Shown: positions 9,521 to 18,411 of the stretch, piece after piece
Numbering within the stretch: the stretch's first letter is position 1
Layout of the letters: the number at the start of each line of letters is the position of its first letter
The notes under the pieces: model-generated
Seen by the model: the letters and a program-made list of their open reading frames with translations, nothing else
What the model was told of the DNA's origin: nothing
Database searches by the model: none
Source: Bartonella sp. DGB1
GTDB lineage: Bacteria > Pseudomonadota > Alphaproteobacteria > Rhizobiales > Rhizobiaceae
NCBI RefSeq assembly: GCF_041345015.1
Contig: NZ_CP166769.1
Span: forward strand, 620,001-684,000
Reading direction: 5' to 3'
DNA length: 64,000 nucleotides
Position numbers and translations under genes: made by a program

Positions 9521-9893
9521 TTTTATCTTTGCAGTAGGATAATAGCGTTATAGATAATCAATATATTGTAGAGTAAAGATATATGTATCCGTGATGTGTC
9601 TTTCTGGGTGTGACTTAGTCAAAATTTGTTGCAATCTTATCGTGGGTACATATTCGCAAAAAATAACAAATTATTGCAAAGTGGAGAATATAATTATTAT
9701 TAATTTTTATCTTTGCAGTAATATAATATAGTGTTATAGATAACCCATTTATTTTAGAATAAAGTTATATATGGTTCTAGGTACGCTTTTTTAAGCGTAA
9801 AACCTGGGTGCAATTTATGATAACCTCGCTGTAGTGCTTTGTTCGTGAAAAATAAAGAAAATTTTACAGGTGGTGAATGGAACTATTATTAAT
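9521..9893 (+). repeat. two decayed tandem copies of the ribD 5' end
   Basis: Units starting at 9521 and 9705 both begin with ttttatctttgcagta and align to the true ribD start region beginning at 9894, giving offsets of 184 and 189 bp. Within each unit, segments match ribD in order: ttatagataa, aaagatatatg, and cgtgaaaaataaagaaa in copy 2 against ttgtaaaaaataaagaaa in ribD, ending near ribD codon 50. Both carry indels and no open frame. Copy 2 contains the perfect hairpin tacgctt-tttt-aagcgta (about 9782-9799). This accounts for the whole glyA-ribD gap. Confidence 0.85.
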
Positions 9894-9916
9894 TTTTATC
9901 TTTGTATTATTATAAT

Positions 9917-11026
9917 ATGGTTATGGATAATCAATTTATTTTAGACCAAAGATATATGGCGTCTGCCATACGTTTTGCTAGGCGAAACCTAGGAAAAACT
10001 TGTGACAATCCTGCTGTGGGTGCTTTACTTGTAAAAAATAAAGAAATTATTGCGAGTGCGGTGACCGCAATAAGCGGAAGACCGCATGCTGAAACTCAGT
10101 TACTAATAGAAGCTGGAACGAAAGCTGCGGGAGCTACTCTATATGTAACCTTGGAGCCTTGTTCTCATTATGGGCAAACTCCTCCATGTGTTAATGCAAT
10201 TATTAAAGCGCAAATAGCTAGAGTTGTGATTGGTTTACAAGATCCAGATACCCGTGTATGTGGACGTAGTGTTAAATTATTACAAAATGCAGGTATATCA
10301 GTAGATATTAATATATTAGCTGAGGAGATTAACAAACAGATAGCTGATTATTTGACATTAAAGATAAAGAAACGTCCTTATGTTATTTTAAAATTAGCAA
10401 GTTATAAAGATGCAGTTATTGGCTGTAATGATGAAAGATTATTAATAACAGGAAAAATTGCTTGGCGTCAAAGTCAGATGTTACGTTCTCGTCAACAAGC
10501 AATTTTAGTATCTACGAATACGCTTTTGTTAGATAACCCAAGCTTAACTTGTAGGCTAGAGGGGTTGGAGCAATTTTCTCCTATAAGGTTAGTTATTGAT
10601 AGAAATTTAAGATTATCCTTATCTAGTAATATACTTCAAAATTTGCGCCAAATTCCTACTTGGATTTTTTGTGATATAACGGCTCCTAAAGATAAATTAG
10701 TCGCATTAGAAAATATGGGTTGCAGAATAATTCGGGGAAAATTTGTAAATGGACAGCTAGATTTAGATTATATGTTAGATTTTTTAGCTAATGAAAAAAT
10801 ATCTTCTTTGTTAGTCGAAGGAGGTAAGAAACTAGCTAATAGTTTTTTATCTGCGAATTTAGTAGATAAATTTATTCATATAGAATCACAGCGTGAAACT
10901 TATATTAATAGTATTAATTGCATTAGAATAAATGATATATTAAATAATCTACCAAAAAGTTTTACATTAGATAATAGCGCTTATTATGGAGATGATAATT
11001 GGTATGAATGGTTAAGAAAGGTTTAA
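9917..11026 (+). CDS. ribD: bifunctional diaminohydroxyphosphoribosylaminopyrimidine deaminase / reductase
   Basis: RibD carries out the second and third steps of riboflavin synthesis from GTP. The N-terminal deaminase domain has the zinc motif HAE (57-59) and Cys82/Cys91 in EPCSHYGQTPPC. The C-terminal reductase domain contains LLVEGGKKLANSFL. I start the gene at the ATG at 9917, which gives MVMDNQF. An ATG at 9923 is equally possible, while a TTG at 9902 would add residues not typical of the family. No good Shine-Dalgarno sequence precedes any of them. The start region is the template for the two upstream decayed copies. Confidence 0.93.
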   Translation: MVMDNQFILDQRYMASAIRFARRNLGKTCDNPAVGALLVKNKEIIASAVTAISGRPHAETQLLIEAGTKAAGATLYVTLEPCSHYGQTPPCVNAIIKAQIARVVIGLQDPDTRVCGRSVKLLQNAGISVDINILAEEINKQIADYLTLKIKKRPYVILKLASYKDAVIGCNDERLLITGKIAWRQSQMLRSRQQAILVSTNTLLLDNPSLTCRLEGLEQFSPIRLVIDRNLRLSLSSNILQNLRQIPTWIFCDITAPKDKLVALENMGCRIIRGKFVNGQLDLDYMLDFLANEKISSLLVEGGKKLANSFLSANLVDKFIHIESQRETYINSINCIRINDILNNLPKSFTLDNSAYYGDDNWYEWLRKV

Positions 11027-11028
11027 AT

Positions 11029-11640
11029 ATGTTTACGGGAATAGTGACAGATAAAGGAAAATTATTACAGAAAATTAAATTAAATAGCGGTTTGCTTTTG
11101 CGAATTCTTACTAATTATAAAGTGGCGGAAATAAAAATAGGTGCTTCTATAGCTTGCAATGGTATTTGTTTGACAGTAGTTAATAAATCAGAATTAGAGA
11201 ATTGGTTTGAGGTTGAAGTCTGGCAGGAAACTTTAGTTTGTACAAATGTTATTGATTGGCAGATAGGTTATTCTATTAATTTAGAAAGAGCTTTAAAGAT
11301 AGGTGATGAATTAGGCGGCCATATAGTTAGTGGACATATTGATACTTGTGCAAAAATTGTACAATTACATAATGAAGGTGATGCATTAAGGTTACATATA
11401 GAACTTCCTGAAGCTTGGATGTCCATGATAATATCTAAAGGATCAATAACTATTAATGGGGTATCTTTGACTATTAATAGTGTATCAGGTAATATAATTG
11501 ACGTCTTATTGATTCAGCATACACAGCAGATTACGAATTTGGGTGAATGTAAATTAGGCGATATAGTTAACATAGAAATTGATCAATTAACTAAAATTAC
11601 TAACAACTTATTATTAAATCATTTTAAAAGGTTAAATTAA
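11029..11640 (+). CDS. ribE: riboflavin synthase, alpha chain
   Basis: RibE dismutates two 6,7-dimethyl-8-ribityllumazine molecules to riboflavin. The protein has two lumazine-binding barrels, the first starting MFTGIV and the second with GGHIVSGHID. The start at 11029 is chosen because MFTGIV is the conserved N-terminus and agaaagg lies 7 bp upstream. A longer frame from 11008 would overlap ribD. The start lies 2 bp after the ribD stop and the stop codon overlaps the ribH start by one base, so the three genes form one operon. Confidence 0.95.
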   Translation: MFTGIVTDKGKLLQKIKLNSGLLLRILTNYKVAEIKIGASIACNGICLTVVNKSELENWFEVEVWQETLVCTNVIDWQIGYSINLERALKIGDELGGHIVSGHIDTCAKIVQLHNEGDALRLHIELPEAWMSMIISKGSITINGVSLTINSVSGNIIDVLLIQHTQQITNLGECKLGDIVNIEIDQLTKITNNLLLNHFKRLN

Positions 11641-12104
11641 TGTATGATGAGCTAGTAGGAGCAAAAATATTAATTATTGACGCACCTTATTATACCGATA
11701 TTTCAAATTTATTAAAACAAGCAGCTTGTGAATATTTGAATTCAAAAAACATAGCTTATGATGTTATAAGTGTGGCTGGAGCTTTAGAAATACCCGCTGC
11801 AATAAGTTTTGCGGAAATGGCAGATAAAGGTTATGGCGCTTATATAGCTTTAGGTTGCGTTATTAGAGGAGAAACTTACCATTTTGATATCGTAGCTAAT
11901 GAATCTGCTCGTGCGATTATGGATCTAACTGTTAACTTGGGCTTAGCTATTGGTAATGGTATTTTAACAGTTGAAAATCATCAGCAGGCTATTGATCGTG
12001 CTGATCCTGCTAAGGAAAATAACAAAGGTTATTGGGCTGCGCGCGTAGCTGTAGAAATGATGTTACTACGTAATAAATTATTCGATGTAAAGGTTAATGA
12101 TTAA
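11640..12104 (+). CDS. ribH: 6,7-dimethyl-8-ribityllumazine synthase
   Basis: RibH condenses the pyrimidine from RibD with the four-carbon phosphate made by RibB (at 22.5 kb here). The 154-residue protein has GALEIP (47-52), GCVIRGETYHFD with catalytic His81, and the phosphate-binding region near ESARAIMD. The start shares a base with the ribE stop, and the stop is 2 bp before nusB, indicating tight coupling. All riboflavin genes visible in this window are intact. Confidence 0.96.
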   Translation: MYDELVGAKILIIDAPYYTDISNLLKQAACEYLNSKNIAYDVISVAGALEIPAAISFAEMADKGYGAYIALGCVIRGETYHFDIVANESARAIMDLTVNLGLAIGNGILTVENHQQAIDRADPAKENNKGYWAARVAVEMMLLRNKLFDVKVND

Positions 12105-12106
12105 TT

Positions 12107-12592
12107 ATGTTAGCTAAAACTCCAAAATCTTCTAAAGGTAAATCATTCCGCAATTTCGCTCAGCGACGTTTTCAAGCTAGATTAGCAGCAGTGCAAGCTT
12201 TATATCAAATGGATTTGTCTGGAACTGGCATTTACGCGATAATTAAAGAATATGAAAATTTTCATTTGGGAAAAATAGTTGATAATATTTCTTATGAACA
12301 AGCTGATGTAGCCTGGTTTCGTAAGTTAGTATTGGGCGTAGTTGAACACCAAAAAACTATTGATCCTATCTTGAATAATATATTAGATGAGAAATGGTCT
12401 TTATCTAGGTTAGATATGACTTTGCGTGCTATTTTTAGAGTTGCAGCATGGGAAATAATATATGAGCGTGACTTAAGTTTAGCAATAATTATTTCTCAAT
12501 ATGTGGATATAGCAAGAGCTTTTTTTGATGATGAGGAACCTAAAGTTACTAATTCTGTGTTAGATACATTAGGTAAGAGTATCAGGAAATAA
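12107..12592 (+). CDS. nusB: transcription antitermination factor NusB
   Basis: NusB binds boxA RNA with ribosomal protein S10 to prevent premature termination in rRNA operons. The 161-residue helical protein has the family segments RRFQARLAAVQALYQMD near the N-terminus and NSVLDTL near the C-terminus. Its position after ribH is conserved in many Alphaproteobacteria. thiL, which often follows, is not here. The gene faces bamE with a 148-bp gap holding hairpins. Confidence 0.94.
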   Translation: MLAKTPKSSKGKSFRNFAQRRFQARLAAVQALYQMDLSGTGIYAIIKEYENFHLGKIVDNISYEQADVAWFRKLVLGVVEHQKTIDPILNNILDEKWSLSRLDMTLRAIFRVAAWEIIYERDLSLAIIISQYVDIARAFFDDEEPKVTNSVLDTLGKSIRK

Positions 12593-12646
12593 ATAATTAA
12601 CTCTACAGTTTAAGTTAAAAATATCATAAAATAGATAATTAAATCT

Positions 12647-12708
12647 ATTGCGTATGTTAGTGAGTATACGCAATGGATTCTATTAATATTTTACCTATTT
12701 ATAGGTAA
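12647..12708. terminator. two hairpins between convergent nusB and bamE
   Basis: The first hairpin pairs attgcgtat (12647-12655) with atacgcaat (12666-12674). The second pairs ttaccta with taggtaa (12691-12708). Both are in the only gap between two convergent genes, so they probably end transcription from both sides. T-runs are short. Confidence 0.45.
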
Positions 12709-12740
12709 TAAATTTTATTGTCTGCGCAACATATTATCGA

Positions 12741-13214
12741 CTAATTACCCGGCACTAAATCTGGAGTAAAAGTTGAGTCTCCTAGCAAGTTTAAAATAAA
12801 ATTCTTATTAGTTGTAAGTGTGGGGGTTGTTTGTGTTACAAAGTCAAATAATTTTTGATCTTTAAGTCCATATTGCGCTACTTGTTTTACTTTTTGATTT
12901 TTATCAAAATAAACAACTAAAATTTTTCTATTGATAATTTTAGGGCTTAGAAATAATGCTGCTTGATAACGTTGTTGTGAGATATAATAAAATACTTCGC
13001 CGGCGATTTCGGTTATAGCAGAAGGTGTACCAAAAGCAGCTATTACTTGTTGTTTACTTGCTCCAATTGGAACAGATTTTAAAGAATTTTCGTTAAAAAT
13101 ATATCCTTCATCTTTTATTTTGTCTGGAGATATAGTTGTATCTGCACAAGCGCTTAATGCAAGAAATATACCTAATGAAAGAAATATTTTGTAAGTGTTT
13201 TTTCTTTTTAACAT
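12741..13214 (-). CDS. bamE: outer membrane protein assembly factor BamE (SmpA/OmlA)
   Basis: BamE is a small lipoprotein of the BAM complex that inserts beta-barrel proteins into the outer membrane. The 157-residue protein has a lipoprotein signal (lipobox LSAC, Cys23). The SmpA/OmlA fold follows, with the segment VPIGASKQQVIAAFGTPSA. It is divergent from DUF177-plsX-fabH-ihfA-MerR, an arrangement conserved in Hyphomicrobiales. A cytochrome bc1 chaperone gene sometimes found beside it is not present. Confidence 0.9.
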   Translation of the reverse strand: MLKRKNTYKIFLSLGIFLALSACADTTISPDKIKDEGYIFNENSLKSVPIGASKQQVIAAFGTPSAITEIAGEVFYYISQQRYQAALFLSPKIINRKILVVYFDKNQKVKQVAQYGLKDQKLFDFVTQTTPTLTTNKNFILNLLGDSTFTPDLVPGN

Positions 13215-13345
13215 TTTAGCCTCTTAGCTTATGATTTATTAATTTGTAGCAGATAACTGTAATTTTTGCTAGTAATTTATTAAATTAGGTTGCCTATCAT
13301 TTAATAAGGGGTTATTAAATAATATATTTAATTATAGGATAATTT

Positions 13346-13909
13346 ATGTCAGTAACAGATAATTTAAATGTTTTTGTTTCAATAATAAATTTACCTCCTC
13401 AAGGTAGAAGGATAACTTTTGTAGCAGATGAACCACAAAAGGCTATGTTAGCTAACAAACATGGTGTAAACTATATTCAAAATTTTGAGTTTGATTTTAA
13501 AGTAATACCGCATAATACCATGGGTTATAAAGTTCAAGGAATGATAAAAGTTACTTTTGAGCAATTATGCGTTGTTAGTTTATCCACAATTATTCAAAAT
13601 TACCAAGAGGAAATAAAAGTATTTTTTACACCAGAGAAGCTTTCTGCTAAAAAAATTGTTACGAATAATAAAATTGAGGAAATTATCGTTGATATGGAAG
13701 ATGAATATGATATAGAAACTTTCATAGGATCAGAAATAAATCTTGGTAATTTAGCGGAAGAATTTTTTCAATTAAATATACCAGCCTTTCCTAAAAGTTG
13801 TGAAACTAATGGAGATTATAGTTATCCAATGCAAAAAACAGAGTATCATGAGCCCTCTATTGGCGAAAAAAATTTTATTGCTTTGTCTAAATTAAAATTA
13901 AAAAAATAG
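13346..13909 (+). CDS. DUF177 (YceD) family protein
   Basis: YceD-family proteins lie next to rpmF or plsX in many bacteria and have been linked to 23S rRNA maturation in plants and bacteria. This 187-residue protein has the usual central segment around MIKVTFEQLCVVSL, although the second cysteine of the common zinc-like motif is not obvious. An acidic C-terminal part with FFQLNIPAFPKS follows, where many homologues read LALPLYPRCP. The plsX start is 9 bp after its stop, so it heads the lipid-synthesis operon. There is a 131-bp promoter-sized gap to bamE. Confidence 0.85.
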   Translation: MSVTDNLNVFVSIINLPPQGRRITFVADEPQKAMLANKHGVNYIQNFEFDFKVIPHNTMGYKVQGMIKVTFEQLCVVSLSTIIQNYQEEIKVFFTPEKLSAKKIVTNNKIEEIIVDMEDEYDIETFIGSEINLGNLAEEFFQLNIPAFPKSCETNGDYSYPMQKTEYHEPSIGEKNFIALSKLKLKK

Positions 13910-13918
13910 GTTATTTGA

Positions 13919-14983
13919 ATGACTAGAAAAATTACATTAGCAATTGATTTAATGGGTGGAGACCATGGAGAAAAGATTACAATAGCTGGAGCTGCTGCCG
14001 CTATAAAAATATATCCTGATATATTTTATTTATTTTATGGAATAGAAGATAAAGTTAAAGATATTTTAGACAGTTACCCTGAACTTAAGGGTAAATATAA
14101 ATTTTTTGCTAGTGAAACATATATTTCTATGAATGAAAAACCTGCTCAAGCCATTAGGAGAGGAAGAAATATATCATCGATGTGGCAAGCTATTATGGCT
14201 GTTAAAGAAAAAAAGGCTGATGCTTGTGTATCTGCAGGTAATACTGGTGTTTTAATGGCTATGTCTAAAATTATTCTCCGTATGCTAGCTAATGTAGATA
14301 GACCTGGTATAGCAGGAATTTGGCCAACTTTAACTGGGCAGGCAATAGTATTAGATATTGGTGCATCTATAGGGGCAACTGATAAACATTTAGTAAATTT
14401 AGCTATCATGGGTGCATGTATGTATAATAGCCTTTATGTAGGTGAAACTCCTAAAGTAGGGCTGTTGAATATAGGTGTAGAGGAAGTAAAAGGTATAGAT
14501 GAAATAAAAAATGCAGGAATGATTTTACAAAATAAAAAATGGAATAACTTTGAGTATATAGGCTTTATTGAGGGGAGTGACATAGGTACAGGAAAAGCAC
14601 AAGTAGTAGTCACTGAAGGTTATAGCGGTAATATAGCATTGAAAACAGCTGAGGGCACAGCTAAACAAATATCTAAAATTTTAAAAAATCAGATAAAATC
14701 TTCTTTCTGGAATAAAATTGGTTATTTATTCAGTTATAATATTTTTAGAAATTTAAAAATGGTTTTAGATCCTGATAGGCTTAACGGGGGGCTTTTACTA
14801 GGTTTAAATGGTATAGTAGTTAAAAGCCATGGCGGAACTTCAGCTATGGGTTTTTGTTCTGCAATAGTGAAGACTTATAAAATAGTAGAGCATAATTTAT
14901 TACTAAAAATTGAACAAGAATTATTACAAGTTGACAATATTAATATAGATAATAATATCAATAAGGAAAGTGAACAGGATTAA
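13919..14983 (+). CDS. plsX: phosphate acyltransferase PlsX
   Basis: PlsX makes acyl-phosphate from acyl-ACP for glycerol-phosphate acylation in phospholipid synthesis. The N-terminus has the conserved [11 protein letters not shown]. Further motifs are [25 protein letters not shown] and [13 protein letters not shown]. The 354-residue length is usual, with a short asparagine-rich tail after residue 335. The fabH start follows 2 bp after the stop. Confidence 0.95.
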   Translation: MTRKITLAIDLMGGDHGEKITIAGAAAAIKIYPDIFYLFYGIEDKVKDILDSYPELKGKYKFFASETYISMNEKPAQAIRRGRNISSMWQAIMAVKEKKADACVSAGNTGVLMAMSKIILRMLANVDRPGIAGIWPTLTGQAIVLDIGASIGATDKHLVNLAIMGACMYNSLYVGETPKVGLLNIGVEEVKGIDEIKNAGMILQNKKWNNFEYIGFIEGSDIGTGKAQVVVTEGYSGNIALKTAEGTAKQISKILKNQIKSSFWNKIGYLFSYNIFRNLKMVLDPDRLNGGLLLGLNGIVVKSHGGTSAMGFCSAIVKTYKIVEHNLLLKIEQELLQVDNINIDNNINKESEQD

Positions 14984-14985
14984 AA

Positions 14986-15957
14986 ATGTTAAAGTCTGTA
15001 GTTAAAGGACTAGGAATATCGTTACCTAAAAATATCCTCACAAATATTGATTTAGAGCATATGGTAGATACAACTGATGAATGGATACAGCAACGTACAG
15101 GTATTACACAACGTTATATCGCATCTGAAGGAGAAACAACCTTATCTTTAGCTGCTGCTGCTGCTAAAGAAGCATTAGAGATGGCACAGTTACAACCTAG
15201 TGATATTGATCTAATTATAGTAGCTACTACTACTGCTGATCATATTTTTCCTGCGGTAGCCGTCGAGGTGCAGCAAGCTTTAGGGATTACTAAAGGTTTT
15301 GCTTTTGATATACAAGCTGTTTGCTCTGGTTTTATTTATGCTATTACTACTGCAGATATGTATTTAAGAAATGGTATGGCTAGAAAAGCTTTAGTTATTG
15401 GTAGTGAGACTTTTTCACGTTTGTTAAATTGGAATGATCGCAATACATGCGTTTTATTTGGTGATGGAGCTGGTGCTGTAGTATTGGAAGCAGAAGATAA
15501 TAAAAATTCTGATAATGATTCAGGTATAATTATTTCAAGATTACGGTCTGATGGAGCACATGTAGATAAATTATATGTAGATGGCGGCGTGTCAACTACT
15601 CAAACGGTTGGACATGTTCGCATGCAAGGACGAGAAGTATTTAAGCATGCTGTAGGAATGATAACTGATGTAATTTATGATTGTTTTGCTGCTACAGAAT
15701 ATGAATTATCTGATTTGGATTGGTTTATACCTCATCAAGCTAATAAACGCATTATAGAAGCTTCTGCCAAAAAATTAAATATTGAAATGGATAAGGTAGT
15801 AATGACTGTGCAAAAATATGGCAATACTTCTGCTGCTTCTATTCCTATGGCTTGGTATGAAGGAGTTAAAAGTGGAAAAGTTAAAAAAGGTGATTTAATA
15901 TTGTTAGAAGCAATGGGTGGGGGTTTTACTTGGGGAGCAGTATTATTAAAAATGTAA
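14986..15957 (+). CDS. fabH: 3-oxoacyl-ACP synthase III
   Basis: FabH starts fatty acid synthesis by condensing acetyl-CoA with malonyl-ACP. The catalytic triad is visible as Cys113 (AVCSGFIYA), a histidine in PHQANKRI and an asparagine in GNTSAASIP. Length (323) is normal. It sits in the DUF177-plsX-fabH-ihfA-MerR operon with gaps of only a few bases to plsX and 12 bp to ihfA. Confidence 0.96.
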   Translation: MLKSVVKGLGISLPKNILTNIDLEHMVDTTDEWIQQRTGITQRYIASEGETTLSLAAAAAKEALEMAQLQPSDIDLIIVATTTADHIFPAVAVEVQQALGITKGFAFDIQAVCSGFIYAITTADMYLRNGMARKALVIGSETFSRLLNWNDRNTCVLFGDGAGAVVLEAEDNKNSDNDSGIIISRLRSDGAHVDKLYVDGGVSTTQTVGHVRMQGREVFKHAVGMITDVIYDCFAATEYELSDLDWFIPHQANKRIIEASAKKLNIEMDKVVMTVQKYGNTSAASIPMAWYEGVKSGKVKKGDLILLEAMGGGFTWGAVLLKM

Positions 15958-15969
15958 TAAAGAGGGAAA

Positions 15970-16272
15970 ATGAAGAAAACTATAAAAAAAGCTGATTTAG
16001 TAAATGCAATTCATAAAGCAATTGGCTTATCTATAACAGAAACAAATAATATCGTAGGAGATATATTTGATGAAATTGCAGAAGCAGCTGCAAAAGGGGA
16101 AAAAGTTAAATTACCATCATTTGCTACATTCTATGTAAGAGATAAAAAGGTAAGAGAAGGAAGAAATCCTAAAACAGGAGAAAGTGCTTTAATTTTTCCA
16201 CGACGTGTATTAATGTTTAAAGCATCGTGTATGTTGATAGATTCAATAGATAAACAATTATTAAAAAGATAA
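15970..16272 (+). CDS. ihfA: integration host factor alpha subunit
   Basis: IhfA pairs with IhfB to bend DNA at specific sites. The 100-residue protein has the HU/IHF fold, with the DNA-minor-groove arm around RDKKVREGRNPKTGES and the conserved segment VKLPSFATF. The location after fabH and before a MerR gene supports IHF alpha rather than HU. Agaggg lies just upstream of the ATG. Confidence 0.93.
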   Translation: MKKTIKKADLVNAIHKAIGLSITETNNIVGDIFDEIAEAAAKGEKVKLPSFATFYVRDKKVREGRNPKTGESALIFPRRVLMFKASCMLIDSIDKQLLKR

Positions 16273-16296
16273 ACTATATTGAAATGAGAAATATTC

Positions 16297-16992
16297 ATGA
16301 TACGTGAAAAAGGGTCTCAAGTTTTTAAAACAATTAGTGAAGTGGCAGAGGAGCTTTGTATTCCACAGCATGTATTGCGTTTTTGGGAAAGTAAATTTCC
16401 ACAAGTTAAACCAATGAAAAGAGCGGGTGGAAGGCGATATTACCGAGAGAATGATGTCTTATTATTAAAGACAATAAAACGTTTTTTATATAATGAGGGT
16501 TATACTATTAAAGGTGTACAAAAATTATTAAATGATAAAGGGGATTATGCGATATTTGAAACACCAATATCAGAACCTGAAATGTTAGAGCCTATTATAG
16601 AGCCTATAATGAAAGATTTTGATAATTTAGCGGTAAAATTTTCGGCTCAATTGAATGATGAAAATGATAATTTATCAGAATTAGAAAATTCTTTATTCGC
16701 AGATCATGAAATGTCTGAACCACAACTAGATTTGGGTCTTAGTGAGAATAAGCAAGTTAAAAAAAATAAATTTGGTGCTAGTAGTTTTTTCCAGTTTTTA
16801 AAAAAAGATACTATGCTAGCTATAGCAGAATTAGAACGACAAGAAGATAAATCAAAAGACTTTTTTGCTGATCCTAATCAATTATCCTTTTATAACGTTA
16901 TAAATAATGAATCTAAAGACAAGTTAAATGAAATCTTGCAAGAATTAATAGAATGTAAAAATATTCTAGAGCAAGTAAGTAAAGTTAAATAA
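16297..16992 (+). CDS. MerR-family transcriptional regulator
   Basis: The N-terminal 75 residues form a MerR winged-helix domain: [25 protein letters not shown] and [14 protein letters not shown] are clear. The C-terminal 150 residues are acidic and low in complexity, without a recognisable ligand domain. This gene after ihfA is a fixed part of the operon in Hyphomicrobiales, but its targets are generally unknown. The stop is followed at once by the decayed copy of ctaB. Confidence 0.88.
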   Translation: MIREKGSQVFKTISEVAEELCIPQHVLRFWESKFPQVKPMKRAGGRRYYRENDVLLLKTIKRFLYNEGYTIKGVQKLLNDKGDYAIFETPISEPEMLEPIIEPIMKDFDNLAVKFSAQLNDENDNLSELENSLFADHEMSEPQLDLGLSENKQVKKNKFGASSFFQFLKKDTMLAIAELERQEDKSKDFFADPNQLSFYNVINNESKDKLNEILQELIECKNILEQVSKVK

Positions 16993-17385
16993 TTAGTTCA
17001 AGCAATGTTCAAAAAATAAATACCTAAGAGAATATTAAAATAAAGATTTTACCTGTAAGGTTACTTTGTTGGTATTTCTTTTGGATAAAGATGGATTGCT
17101 TTTATAATAAAAATTATTCCTAATATAAAGCTCGCTATAGCATAATATATTTTAGCATCTGCTATGATAGCAGGCATAATAGCAGTTATAGACATTAAAA
17201 TAGAATAAATTAATATATATTCTTTTATATAATTTATTCCTTTTACATTAGGTAACATTGGTATATTAGCTTTATCATAATCTCGCATTATACGTAAAGC
17301 TAAAGCAAAAAAATGTGGCGTAATTTTATAAAAATATGATTAAAATAATAAGGCTGGTGATATATTAATATCACCAGCCTTATAT
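16993..17385 (-). pseudogene. tandem copy of the ctaB 3' half, truncated
   Basis: The segment repeats the last part of ctaB at an offset of 470 bp. Bases 17094-17221 are identical to the parent over about 128 bp, so the duplication is recent compared with the others in the window. A 75-codon open frame (17061-17288) still encodes the YDKANIPMLP motif onward. It has no proper start and ends at a new stop. Beyond it, the copy continues with stops (ccttacaggtaaaatcttta) to the ctaB end. The distal edge has become a perfect hairpin. Confidence 0.9.
17350..17381 (-). terminator. perfect hairpin downstream of ctaB, inside the ctaB relic
   Basis: The arms aaggctggtgatat (17350-17363) and atatcaccagcctt (17368-17381) pair over 14 bp with the loop atta. 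The hairpin is 63 bp after the ctaB stop. The matching place in ctaB itself (about 17820-17851) is only partly palindromic, so the hairpin arose after duplication. Confidence 0.7.
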
Positions 17386-17443
17386 ATTTAAGCAATCAAC
17401 AGAATATAAAAATATTGTAGAGTGAGTTGGTAAAGTAAAATGT

Positions 17444-18358
17444 TTATTTTAAATAATGGTCGAATAATAATATCAAAAATATTAAAAATAAATATATAAG
17501 AGAATATTTAAATAAAGATTTTGCCTGTAAAGTTATTTTGTTAGGATTTTTTTCTTGATAAAGATAGATTGCTTTTATAATAAAAATTATTCCTAATATA
17601 AAGCTCGCTATAGCATAATATATTTTAGCATCTGCTATGATAGCAGGCATAATAGCAGTTATAGACATTAAAATAGAATAAATTAATATATATTTTTTCG
17701 TATAATTTATTCCTTTTACATTAGGTAGCATTGGTATATTAGCTTTATCATAATCTTGTACCGTATATAAAGATAAAGCCCAAAAATGTGGAGGCGTCCA
17801 TAGAAATATAATTAAAAATAATAAGATAGGCATTATACTAATATCACCAGTAGCCGATACCCAAGCAACTAATGGTGGAAAAGCTCCTGCTGCACCTCCG
17901 ATAACTATATTTTGTGGTGTTCTAGGTTTAAGCCAAATGGTGTAAATTACTACGTAAAAGAAGATAGTGAAAGCTAATAATAGTGCTGCTAAATAGTTTA
18001 AAAAATATCCTAATGAGAAAACCGATAAGATTGCTAAAATACTTCCAAATAACAGTGCACCGGTTCTGCTAATTCTACCCATAGGTAAAGGACGTTTACA
18101 AGTGCGTTTCATTAGTTTATCTCTATCTGCCTCATACCACATGTTTAATGCACCAGAAGCTCCTGCGCCGATAGTGATAGATAAAATTGAAATTATTGCT
18201 TGCAATATTGATAGATTATGAGGTGCAACCAATAAGCCACTAATAGCGGTAAAAACTACTAAAGACATTACTCTTGGTTTAAGTAAGCAAATGTAATCAG
18301 AAAAAATTTGGCGTTTTTGGCTGAGAAACAATTGATGAGAGGATTTTTTTCTCGACAT
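17444..18358 (-). CDS. ctaB: protoheme IX farnesyltransferase
   Basis: CtaB (CyoE) is a membrane prenyltransferase that makes haem O from haem B for terminal oxidases. The first substrate motif is N72-MWYEAD-R-D80, with Asp78 and Asp80. The second is DYDKANIPMLP from residue 202. About nine hydrophobic segments are spread over 304 residues. It is intact and intergenically spaced by 53 bp from the RNA methyltransferase gene upstream on the same strand. Its 3' half was duplicated immediately downstream. Confidence 0.94.
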   Translation of the reverse strand: MSRKKSSHQLFLSQKRQIFSDYICLLKPRVMSLVVFTAISGLLVAPHNLSILQAIISILSITIGAGASGALNMWYEADRDKLMKRTCKRPLPMGRISRTGALLFGSILAILSVFSLGYFLNYLAALLLAFTIFFYVVIYTIWLKPRTPQNIVIGGAAGAFPPLVAWVSATGDISIMPILLFLIIFLWTPPHFWALSLYTVQDYDKANIPMLPNVKGINYTKKYILIYSILMSITAIMPAIIADAKIYYAIASFILGIIFIIKAIYLYQEKNPNKITLQAKSLFKYSLIYLFLIFLILLFDHYLK

Positions 18359-18411
18359 ATTATTAATTCCTGCGGTAAGAGCTAAGTATTATCTATTTTT
18401 ATATGATATAG

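Noticed and set aside
9484-9900. Remnant of nrdR between glyA and ribD
   Set aside because: The sequence is explained by two copies of the ribD 5' end. No zinc-ribbon or ATP-cone coding sequence could be traced.
17061-17288. Independent 75-residue membrane protein gene
   Set aside because: It is nearly identical to the C-terminal part of CtaB, lacks a start site and lies in a tandem copy.
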